From contig NZ_FXUG01000012.1 in assembly GCF_900182915.1 (NCBI RefSeq), positions 1-64,000 on the forward strand: 64,000 bases of DNA, in the 5' to 3' direction. Origin of the DNA: Neorhodopirellula lusitana. GTDB lineage: Bacteria; Planctomycetota; Planctomycetia; Pirellulales; Pirellulaceae. Shown here piece by piece: positions 1-8,700 of this stretch. A program made the position numbers and the translations under genes. The notes below the pieces were generated by a model, which was not told the origin of the DNA, did no database searches, and saw nothing but the letters and a program-made list of their open reading frames with translations. How positions within the stretch are numbered: position 1 is the first letter of the stretch; each line of letters begins with the position of its first letter.

Positions 1-214
1 GACGGCGAAAGAACTACCGACTGATGACCTGCCGCCGAAATCCGAACCGAAACCGTTTCGCCACAGCAGCTTAGGCTTATGCCCGTGCCATTCGTGCGTG
101 AGTGGGTTGACTCTGCAACAAGATCGCCGCTGTAAACGGGGCCGTGCGCGAAGTCAGGAGCAGCGGTGTCGGTTTACGCGGGATTGGCCGGTGGTTGTGC
201 GGGGGCCGTGATCA

Positions 215-1560
215 GTGCGGGTAAGGACGCGTGGCCGGAGTTTGGGGGATACTTTCCTCGGCGTCCAGCAGCGCGTGCGGGAGCCAGTGACTCGCTTGGC
301 CGGCCTCGATCCCGAAACTGCGTCACGAGGCGGAGCTTGCGGCATGTGTTCAAGAATGAGTTCTCGATTGCGTTGGTGCTCAGCAGTGAACGGTAAAGCG
401 TGCTGGGGACATCCATGCGATGCAGTTCCACCTGGTCATCACCCGCCTCGTGTCGGCTCCGGTACGCTTTGGTGTTGATCGGTTTCAGCAATGCTTCGAG
501 CTCGCCAAAGACCTCCTCGGCAGCGTCGATTTGTTGAGCACTACGAAGGCGTGTGAAAGGACGCGATAGCTCGCCCCAATATCGTTTCGAAAGCCTGCCT
601 TTGAGGTTTCGTTCCATGTGGACTAGTAGTCCGCCGCAGCTTGGCTTTCGGTTAACCCAGAGTAAAACGATTGTCCCCAATCGTTTGGAGACGGTGCCCA
701 AACAGCTGGGGCAGCTGTTCGACCATCGATTCGACCGAAAGCTAAGTTGCGATTGACTACTAGGCAACGCTGGATCATCGCATCGGCTAAACACGCAACG
801 ACCGACCCACGAAGGACATCGCTGCCATCGAGAACCACCTACAGGCGGTGTTCGCAGATGAATCCTCGTTTGATGATTTGGCTCATCAGTACTCGCCATA
901 CTTGCAGGTTTTCGCCGCAGCCCAGCAGCCGCGTCCCGGTGCAAAGTCCCAGATAGGTTTGCTGCTCTCGCTATCGATTCCCAGGGTCACCACGGCGGTC
1001 TGAGCCTTGCTCAAACGAATGGCGTCAAGCATTAATTCGTGCCAAGTGGTAGAGCTGGGATCTTCGCCTCGCGACTGCTCAATGAACTTGCTGCCAGCCT
1101 CCTGCCAAAGACTCGATATGCTGGACGTTTTGGCACCGGCAGAATCCGGCTTGAGCTCTTAGACACCGCGGGCACTGACACCCGAGGCGATCGCTTGAAC
1201 GATCTGTGTCTGCAGCCGCCCAGGATCTTTTGCACTCCGATAGGTGTTCAGCTCGACTTCGTTGGTTGAGCCGCCACGGGACTTCGGACGCACTCGAGGC
1301 TGGACTGCTTATTCACGCTGGTCCTCTTGCAAAACGCGGCCTGAATTGGAGACCGCGCGATGGTGTTCATTTGGGGATTGATCGTGCTTGGGGCCACACT
1401 GTTCAGTGACTTCGGCGACCGTGGCTTCACATATCACTTCACGCACGTGCTCTCGCCGGAAGTTGCGAAAGACCTGTCCGGTTTCAGAGGCAGAAACTTG
1501 CCCCAGCGATTCCAAAAGAATAGCTTCGTTCGTGATGGTCTCTCCGTCGGTTGCACCCGA
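215..1560 (-). pseudogene. decayed IS256-family transposase
   Basis: Reading the minus strand in pieces recovers a mutator-type (IS256) transposase from N to C terminus. The pieces are a stretch with LLESLGQVSASE (about 1540), STNEVELNTYRSAKDPGRLQ (about 1230), LMLDAIRLSKAQTAVVTLGI (about 1010), VLDGSDVLRG (about 830), HMERNLKGRLSKRYWGELSR (about 610) and LLSTNAIENSFLN (about 370). The pieces are not in one frame. There are in-frame stops near 1309 and 1158, a frameshift between about 900 and 950, a 135-bp insertion at 626-760, and another frameshift near 315, after which the C-terminal AGQASHWLPHALLDAEES reads in a third frame. The gene is therefore dead. I did not find its terminal inverted repeats, so both ends are approximate. 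Confidence 0.85.
626..760. mobile_element. 135-bp MITE-like element with TA target duplication
   Basis: The left end (623-651) and the reverse complement of the right end (735-763) match at 24 of 29 positions, both beginning CTAGTAGTC and ending GCTTTCGG. The flanking TA dinucleotides (624-625, 761-762) lie in CTAG, the known preferred target of IS630-type elements, which duplicate TA. Removing the element together with one TA restores the transposase reading IQRC-LV-HMERN without a gap. This fixes the insertion point and shows that the element arrived after the transposase gene. There is no room for a coding region, so it would need a transposase supplied elsewhere. Confidence 0.8.
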
Positions 1561-1689
1561 CGAAAATTGAAAGTTTGCGGAGAGCAAAGTCTGTTCTCCG
1601 TGAGACCAGCTTTCAACAATTGTTGGGACGTACCTGTGTTCATTCCAGGCGTCACCTCTTCGAGTGTGATCCCGTGAACTTTTTGGCGG

Positions 1690-2197
1690 CTCGTCGAGGT
1701 AGTGGTGTTGGGCTCTTGCCCATCGGCGGCGGTTGAAAGGCAAAAGGCGAATCGCAACCTTGTGAGCACAACCTATGCGAACAGGCACGACAGCTATTCA
1801 TTAAGTGGGCTCTAGGATCTTGAAGCATTGAAAAGGCATGGAAGGGAATGAGCGGCGAAGTTTGAGACCGGGGATGAGCGTTTTGTGTGAATTCGGGGCA
1901 CTGTCCCGCCGCCGGCTGTGTTGTTGGTTGGGTTGGGTTGGGACGGGGGCGTGTTATGATGCGGTTGCCTGTGCTGCAGAACCTTGGGGTCGGTGTTTGA
2001 GCGGGGCGTGAATTGCTTGTCGTCGTAGGATTAATGAGACCATGGAAGAGTTCGAGATTTGGGGCGATAGGGCTGGTTCAAGCGGTTGGCTTAGGCGGGG
2101 TGTGGGTGGTCTTGCGATGCATGGTGGATGTTTGGGTGGGTTGCATTCGCGCGACTGGCCTTCAGGCAGGCAGCATTTATGTGGCAAGAGAACCTGC
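1690..2197. other. intergenic region upstream of the receptor-channel pair
   Basis: No gene was recognised between the transposase remnant and the first receptor gene. It includes a G/T-rich stretch of GGTTG repeats (about 1920-1945) and probably the promoter of the rightward pair, but no promoter element is clear enough to call. Confidence 0.4.
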
Positions 2198-3328
2198 ATG
2201 CAGTATGGGCTGGTGTTCGTTTTGCTGGTGCTGGGGCCGTGTGCGTCGTCCTTGATGGCCCAGGAGGATGTTGCGGTTGCCGATGCGGTCCCGGAAGTGA
2301 AGGCTGTTGCCGCGACTGTGGAAGCTGCCCAACCCTCACCGCGTGTTTTGCGAGTGGGGACGAAACAGAGTCCGCCATTCGCGATCAAGCATGCCGATGG
2401 TTCCTGGACGGGGATCAGTATCGAGCTTTGGAAGCAATTGACGGATGAGCTGAACTTGGAGTATGAGTTCGAAGAGCTCACGCTCGACCAGATGCTGGTC
2501 GGTTTGGAATCCAGGGAATTGGATGCGGCTGTGGCGGCGATCAGCGTGACGTCGGACCGTCATGATCGGGTCGGGTTTTGTCATCCGCACTTTTCAACTG
2601 GTTTGGGGATCGCCGTCAACGCTCGCGATCAGACCACGGCGTGGACGTTGATCCGCCGTGTCGTTTCGAGCCGGTTGATCAAGATCATGGTCACGATGAT
2701 CTGCATCGTCTTTGTTTGCGGCTTGCTGTTTTGGCAATTCGAACGGAAACGAAACACGGCGATGTTTGGTGGGAAACGCCGGCAGGGAATCTGGATGGGG
2801 GTTTGGTGGTCGACGACGTTGCTGTTGGGTAACAAAGGCGTGGCACCGGTCAGTGCAATGGGGCGGATACTCGCGGCCTCGGCCATGATGTCGAGCATCA
2901 TGGTGTTATCGATTTTGACCGGCGTGATCACGTCGGTGTTGACGGTGCAGCAGTTGGATACCGGGATCGCACGCGCGACCGATTTGCATGACGTCCGGGT
3001 GGCGACGGTGGCATCAAGTACCAGTGCGGATTACCTGCGTCAGCGGCGCATCTTTTTCCGAGGTTACGCAACGCCTCGTGAGGCTATTGAAGCGGTCATC
3101 AAGGGAGAGGCGGATGCGGTTGTTTATGATGCTGCGTTGCTGAAGTATCTTGCCACGGAAGAGTTCAGCAATCGCATTGATGTGCTTCCGGTGTCGTTCA
3201 ATGTTCAGGAATACGCGATCGCGTTGCAGCTGAATAGCCCGCTGCGGAAACCGCTGAATACTGAGCTTCTGCGATATCGCGAGAGTGACGCTTGGGATCA
3301 ACTTGTCTATCGGTATCTAGGGGAATGA
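2198..3328 (+). CDS. ionotropic glutamate receptor-like membrane protein with altered pore filter
   Basis: A bacterial periplasmic solute-binding fold is split by a membrane pore module, as in GluR0. From the ATG at 2198 there is a signal peptide (MQYGLVFVLLVLGPC), a first ligand-binding lobe (VGTKQSPPFAIKHADGSWTG), a transmembrane helix (IKIMVTMICIVFVCGLLFW), a pore segment, a second helix and a second lobe (VATVASSTSADYLRQRR). Where potassium-channel-like members have TVGYGD, this protein reads WWSTTLLLGNKGVAP (codons from 2804), so the filter is lost or changed. An upstream in-frame ATG at 2042 would add 52 residues. I prefer 2198 because it places a signal peptide at the N terminus. The paralogue follows immediately, so the two are probably co-transcribed. 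Ligand unknown; glutamate is only the family precedent. Confidence 0.8.
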   Translation: MQYGLVFVLLVLGPCASSLMAQEDVAVADAVPEVKAVAATVEAAQPSPRVLRVGTKQSPPFAIKHADGSWTGISIELWKQLTDELNLEYEFEELTLDQMLVGLESRELDAAVAAISVTSDRHDRVGFCHPHFSTGLGIAVNARDQTTAWTLIRRVVSSRLIKIMVTMICIVFVCGLLFWQFERKRNTAMFGGKRRQGIWMGVWWSTTLLLGNKGVAPVSAMGRILAASAMMSSIMVLSILTGVITSVLTVQQLDTGIARATDLHDVRVATVASSTSADYLRQRRIFFRGYATPREAIEAVIKGEADAVVYDAALLKYLATEEFSNRIDVLPVSFNVQEYAIALQLNSPLRKPLNTELLRYRESDAWDQLVYRYLGE

Positions 3329-3332
3329 ATTG

Positions 3333-4766
3333 ATGACGTTTGGAAAGTACCGAAAGACATTGATGTGGATCTGTCGCGGGCAGGAGCGGCCCGCTTCGTA
3401 CCGAGGAAGGTCAGGCGTTGGGACGAACGCACGCCCTCCCCTCGTTGCGCTCGACCCTTCCAGAGGGAGGGTGAAGTTTGGGTTTTCGACCGGACGAAAC
3501 GCATGGGCTCGGGCGTTTGTTGCCGCGATGTTTTGCGTAGGGGTGGTGTGCTTATGGGGAGTGTGCGGCGAGCTTCCCGGCGTAGTGGGCCAGGATACAT
3601 TGAATCAGGAGGCTTTGAATCAGCAGGCTTCGAACCAAGAGGCGCCTAGCCAGGAATCGGCTGAGCGGGATGCGGTGTCGGCCAGTCAGGGTGAAGATGC
3701 GAAACCCGCGGACGCTGCACCGGTTCGGCTGATGGTGCCTGATAAGTTAGTCGTGGCGACTCGGGAGGTGCCGCCCTTTGCGATGCGAAGTGAGGACAGC
3801 CAGTGGACTGGGATTAGCATCGATCTGTTGCGAGAAGTCAAAGCAGAGCTCGAGGTTGAGTCCGGGCACGATATAGCATTTGAATTCCGGGAGATGTCGC
3901 TGGCAGACATGCTCGACGCGGTCGAGAATTCGGAAGTTGATCTGGCTGCTGCGGCAATCACGATGAACTACGAGCGTGAAAAGCGGATGGACTTCACGCA
4001 TTCGTTCCATACCTCTGGGTTGGGGATCGCGGTTGGGGCGAAGCAGAGACGGTCGGGCTGGTCGGGTATTGTCGACGCGGTCTTGTCGAAAACGTTCCTG
4101 CGGATTGTGGCTGGGTTGTTCTTGGCAATGTTGGTGAGTGCGGTCGGGATCTACTTGTTCGAACGTCGCCACAATCGCGAGCATTTCGATCACGGTTGGA
4201 TGAAAGGGATCGCGTCGGGAATGTGGTGGGCGGCGGTCACGCTGACCACGGTGGGTTACGGCGATAAGGTGCCGAAGTCGCTGGGGGGACGATTGATCGG
4301 GCTGGTTTGGATGTTCGCGGGACTGTTCATTATCGCGGGCTTCACGGCGGCCGTGACTTCCGCCTTGACACTGACAGAGCTACGGATGCGAATCAACGGT
4401 CCATCGGAGTTGTCGGGGGTGAAGGTGGCGACGGTGGAGGGCTCGACGTCGGCGGACTACTTGCGTTCCAGACACATCTTGTCGGTGAAGCACAAGGATG
4501 TGGATTCGGCGCTGAAGAGTTTGGTCGCGAATCAGTGCGATGTGGTTGTCTACGATGCACCGATTTTGCGTTACCAGACTTACCAGAACTATTCCGGTGA
4601 AGCGTTTGTGTTGCCGGTGACGTTCGAACGCCAGAACTACGCGTTTGCCTTACCCAGCGGCAGCCCGCTGAGTGAGGTGATCAACCGTGTGTTGTTGCGT
4701 CAGACCTCCAGCCCGGATTGGGATGATGTGCTGGCAACTTACTTTGGTGAAAGCCAGCAAAAGTAG
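3333..4766 (+). CDS. ionotropic glutamate receptor-like potassium channel (GluR0 type)
   Basis: Paralogue of the preceding gene with the same layout: ligand-binding lobe 1 (VVATREVPPFAMRSEDSQWT), helix 1 (LRIVAGLFLAMLVSAVGIYL), pore loop, helix 2 (LIGLVWMFAGLFIIAGFTAA) and lobe 2 (VATVEGSTSADYLRSRH). The pore loop contains a perfect potassium selectivity filter TTVGYGD (codons 4245-4265). The protein should be a ligand-gated K+ channel in the inner membrane with its binding domain in the periplasm. The ATG at 3333 has AGGGGA upstream, inside the end of the previous gene, which supports it. The hydrophobic signal sequence, however, begins near an ATG at 3528. The stretch between (about 3400-3475) resembles an intergenic repeat and would encode an odd basic extension. 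A run of Q/E-rich residues (LNQEALNQQASNQEAPSQE) links the signal to lobe 1. Confidence 0.85.
   Translation: MTFGKYRKTLMWICRGQERPASYRGRSGVGTNARPPLVALDPSRGRVKFGFSTGRNAWARAFVAAMFCVGVVCLWGVCGELPGVVGQDTLNQEALNQQASNQEAPSQESAERDAVSASQGEDAKPADAAPVRLMVPDKLVVATREVPPFAMRSEDSQWTGISIDLLREVKAELEVESGHDIAFEFREMSLADMLDAVENSEVDLAAAAITMNYEREKRMDFTHSFHTSGLGIAVGAKQRRSGWSGIVDAVLSKTFLRIVAGLFLAMLVSAVGIYLFERRHNREHFDHGWMKGIASGMWWAAVTLTTVGYGDKVPKSLGGRLIGLVWMFAGLFIIAGFTAAVTSALTLTELRMRINGPSELSGVKVATVEGSTSADYLRSRHILSVKHKDVDSALKSLVANQCDVVVYDAPILRYQTYQNYSGEAFVLPVTFERQNYAFALPSGSPLSEVINRVLLRQTSSPDWDDVLATYFGESQQK
3425..3475. repeat. imperfect palindromic repeat in the 5' part of the channel gene
   Basis: CGCCCTCCCCTCG and CCAGAGGGAGGGTG form an imperfect inverted repeat around TTGCGCTCGACCCTT. 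It looks like a short interspersed stem-loop repeat, not protein-driven sequence. It lies in frame between the Shine-Dalgarno-supported start (3333) and the signal peptide (3528). Confidence 0.45.
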
Positions 4767-4797
4767 GTCACGGAGATCGCAAGCGGCGGGTTGTCGA

Positions 4798-5706
4798 TCA
4801 GCGGTACTCGCGGCAATGTGGGCAGCTTTTGTCGCTGTTGAATGCCATGCTTTGCTTGACGTCTTCCCAGATCGTGATGCTGGGGATGTAGATGCGGTCG
4901 CCTGGCATCAGTTGGTAGTTGGTTGACACGTCGCCGAGTTGCAGGATTTGTTTGTAGCAAACCGGTAAGATCAGCCGCTTTTGGCCATCAGGTTGAGGAC
5001 GCGTGAGGATGATTTTGTGCTCGTTGGCTTTGTCGGACAGGCCGCCAGCGGCGATCACCGCATCGAGGACCGTTTCGGTTCCAACCAGCGGATAGGATCC
5101 CGGCGCATTGACTTCGCCCATCACGTAGAACAGATCGCTTTCGTTGCTGACCAGTCGCACGTTGACTCCGTAGTCGACGACTTCTTCGGGGGTGATGTTG
5201 TTACGGTGGGAGACCATCGCCATGCGTGTTTGCGACTTTTCGGTTTCGCGAGACGCGACTCGCGTCTGGACCGTTTGTTGGATCTCTTGGACGGTCATGC
5301 CAAGGACTTCGACACGCCCGTAGTCGCCCAGTTCGATACTGCCGTCTTGTTGCACGACCTGATCGCTTTGCAAACGAACCGGCGAATTGAAATCGTTGGG
5401 TTCGATGACTAGGACGTCGCCGGCGGCCATGCGGTGCGGGGGCAGCGGGTGCTTGGCAAGTTCAGTCGCAATGCCGGCGCGGTGACCGGCTTGGCGAAGG
5501 TCCGTCGCGTAGGGAAGCAACGCGTGGGAGGTCCCTGAAACGGGAAGCCCCAGCGATGCGGCGGTGCGACATCCAGTGGCCAGGAACGAAGCGACCAGGA
5601 GTGTGCTAAGTAGGCAAATCGCTGGCATTGTCGTGGACATCGTTGCGACGGAACTCGTTCGCTTGACGTTTCGTGACGAGACGCGCGGAGTGAGATTGTT
5701 TTTCAT
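4798..5706 (-). CDS. Wza-like polysaccharide export lipoprotein (SLBB domain)
   Basis: A 302-residue outer-membrane polysaccharide export protein of the Wza/Poly_export family. The chosen ATG at 5706 gives a lipoprotein signal with the lipid-attachment Cys at about residue 46 (LLVASFLATGC). A polysaccharide export domain follows (MAAGDVLVIEPNDF; VVQQDGSIELGDYGRVEVLG), then an SLBB domain (YVMGEVNAPGSYPLVGTETV, AVIAAGGLS) and a last beta segment (YQLMPGDRIYIPS). The C terminus carries CPHC (residues 295-298), unusual for this family and possibly metal- or thiol-active. It starts 13 bases after the end of the AsmA-like gene, so the two form an operon. No Wzc-type kinase or glycosyltransferase is adjacent, so the exported polymer cannot be named. 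Confidence 0.8.
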   Translation of the reverse strand: MKNNLTPRVSSRNVKRTSSVATMSTTMPAICLLSTLLVASFLATGCRTAASLGLPVSGTSHALLPYATDLRQAGHRAGIATELAKHPLPPHRMAAGDVLVIEPNDFNSPVRLQSDQVVQQDGSIELGDYGRVEVLGMTVQEIQQTVQTRVASRETEKSQTRMAMVSHRNNITPEEVVDYGVNVRLVSNESDLFYVMGEVNAPGSYPLVGTETVLDAVIAAGGLSDKANEHKIILTRPQPDGQKRLILPVCYKQILQLGDVSTNYQLMPGDRIYIPSITIWEDVKQSMAFNSDKSCPHCREYR

Positions 5707-5719
5707 TGGATAGGAATCG

Positions 5720-8700
5720 TTAACGGCTTTGGTTTTGACGCTTGGACATGTCGGCAATTTTGGTTGCCCCAGCGCCAAGGCTGTTAGTTAGGAAGAATCG
5801 CAGTGTGTCTTGGGTCAGGTTTTTGCCTGGCTGTAACCGCAGGGTCGGGCGAGCAGCGGTGCCGCCAACGTGCACGTGGACGACGCGGTCCTTCATCGCT
5901 TCATTTGCTTTAAGTACCAGTGCGACCGGGGCGGGGGCGGCCAGCATCAATGGTGAACTGGTGAACGCGGACAGACCGTCGGCGGGGCCGGTTTGGCCAG
6001 TTGCTGCGGTGATGTCAAAGTCCAGGCGTCCGGACATTGCGGCACTGCCACTCATCATGACCTGCACGTTGCTTTGTGAAATCGCGAGCTGGTCGATGTG
6101 AACCAAACCGCCAGAGATGCGGCCTTGGACCGTGCCATCGTTGTTGGAGCTGGCTCCAAACGAGGGCGTCAAATTGACCAGCGTGTCGAGTTGATCCAGG
6201 ACCGGCATTTTGAGTGAATCAACTTGATTCATGGTGATGTCAAACCGTCCACTGATTTGTTCGGGGCGTCGTGCTCGCTTGGCTTGCAGGTTGACTTGGC
6301 CGTTGATAATCCCGGCACCGATGGAACCACCGCGAAGTAAACGGGAGCTGTCGATACGGTTCAGGTTCGCGGCCAATCGCATGTTAAGCGAACGGTTGTA
6401 GTCGCCTTCGGTGGAGATGTTGATTTTGCCATTTCCCGCTTCGACGACACCGGCACGGCACCGCCAAGTGACTCGGCTTGTCGCGGGCGTGAGCGTCCAG
6501 TCGATTGGGAATCGGGCGGCGCGAATGTTGAGGTCGGCGACCGACGGATTGTTGGCGGAAAGTTCCAGGCGGCCGCTGATCGTGCGGCCGATACGACCTG
6601 ACAATCGCACGTCGCTGGTACCGGAAACACTGTTGGCGATGCTGCCCAGTGGTGCGGCGGCGCGGCGGAGGTTCATGCGGTTAATCGCGAATTGAAATGT
6701 GCCTCTCGGGTCGCTGCTAAGGATCACGTCAGCTTGGCCGCTTAGTCGCCCGTCGGCCATTCGTCCTTCCACTGAAACTAATCGGAGACTGTCAGGACGA
6801 AGTTCCACAGTCGATGTCATGCGATCGGATAGGCGAGCGTGTTGCCAACGAATCCGCTCGCTGGACAGCGTCGCTTTGCACACCATACCGTCTCGCGAGC
6901 AGGCGATATCGCGGGTGCACGTCGCGTCAACAAATCCAGTCAGGGGACGAAGTGAACTGGGCAGCCTGAGTGTTTGAATTACTTGGGCGATGGAGAGGCG
7001 GCGAAGCTTGGCTTCCCATGCGACCGGCAGTTGCCGCAGATCAGGTGTGGTCTCGGACGCAAACCGGCTGAGTTCACGCAGGTTCGTACTGGCGGTCCCC
7101 GAGAACTCGCCTCGTAGTAACTCGCCACTGCCGTTGACTTGGACGTTACCCGCATCGATCAGGACTACGGAGCGGTTGAGTTTAATTGGGAGGTTCATGG
7201 CGGAGAGCCCGCGGCTTTCCAGCCATGCGTTGCCGTCAAGATTTTCGAGTGAACCCAGGTTGGTTAAATTGCATGCGCCGTCGAGCGTTCCCTCGACCGG
7301 CAGGTCGATGCTCGCGAATCGAGGCAGCCGGTTGGCTTGGATGCCCACGAAGTTGGCGTCGACGGTGGCACGCGTCCAATCGAGTTCTTTGGCAGTTGCG
7401 GTGAGAGCGTACCGGCCGCCCAGGAAGTTTTCCGACCCGGTGTGAATGCTTAGGCCGTTCAGGTCGCCACGCCAGTTCAGGCTCGCCGTGCCGATACCGG
7501 TTTGGGCGTAGGTCGCTTTCAGTAACGATGCAGTTCCCTCGGTGGAGACAATTTGATTTCGTGTGTTGACGTGAACGGTGCCGTTTAATGTTGCTTGTCC
7601 AGTTAGCGGTAGCGGCGTCGATGAAAACTTGGAAGCAATGTCGGCAAGGTCGTTCAGCTTGATGGGGCCTGCTTGAAAGCCAGCGTCGAGCGTGAGGGCT
7701 TGGCTGAGTTTACCGTCCAGCGAGAGTTGGCATTCGTTGTCTCGCCATTTCAGCATCGTCGGCGGGATCGCTAGGATTCCGTTCTTCAGTTCGCAGCGGG
7801 CGGACAGGTCATCGGCGGCGGCGCCGGCGACAATCATGCGGTTGGTTTGCAACGTTGCCAACGCCGTCCATTGATCAGGCTGGGTAAGTGAATCGAGCGT
7901 CGTTGATGCGCGAAGGTGACCGGATACGAGGCCAGATAAAAGTTCGGGTGCAATGTTGAGGTTGGCAGCGACTTGTGCTGCATCGAGTTGCGACAGGGAG
8001 GCCTGCAGGGTGAGTTGTTGGCTCGATAGCGAAGTATCGGCGATGCCACTGAAGGTGGCAATTGCGGCTCCGTTCAAATTGCGAAGTTGGGTTTCCGGCA
8101 GTCCGGCATTGACGATGCCTTCGGAGACGGACAGCTGAAATTGCGTGTCTTGAAGAGTGGCGTTGTGGGCTTGGACGCCCTGTGTGAATGCCATCGCACG
8201 AATTTTGGCAGCGTTGGGATCGGCCAAGTTGGCGAGTGGGATTTCGAATTCTGCGGCCGCTTTGATTTGGCCGTTCAGGTCGGCGATGCCGAGGCGGCTG
8301 GCGAGTTGCGATAGGTCCAAGCCTTCGCTGTGAACGGTGCCTGTTAGCTTGCCGGTGAGGGCGCTCAGTGGATCTGCCAGCGGATCAGCCAGTGGATCGG
8401 CGGCGTTGCTGTTCGTTAGTTCGGCGAGAGAGGCTTGGCCGTTGCAGGTGAGATGGCAGATGACATCGCTGATCGCGACTGTTGTTGGGGAGGCTGCTTG
8501 CTCGTTGGTTGGGTTGCTTGATGGCGGGTTGGAAATGAGCGTTGTTGGCATCGGTTCATTGCCGATCGCCAGTTCACTTCCGATTGCCAATTCACTTCCG
8601 ATTGCCAATTCACTTCCGGTGGCCAATTCACTTCCGATGGCTCGCACGCTGTTTTCGAAAGCAAGGATTCCGTCGCTCCACGAGACCGTTGACTGGGTCG

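Noticed and set aside
174-944. A 256-codon minus-strand open frame that could be called an intact gene
   Set aside because: Only its second half matches IS256 transposase. The first part reads through the MITE and out-of-frame sequence, so it is a piece of a pseudogene.
1924-1960. Sigma-70-like promoter (TTGGKT ... TATGAT) before the receptor genes
   Set aside because: No spacing between candidate -35 and -10 boxes is acceptable, and the region is a simple GGTTG repeat.
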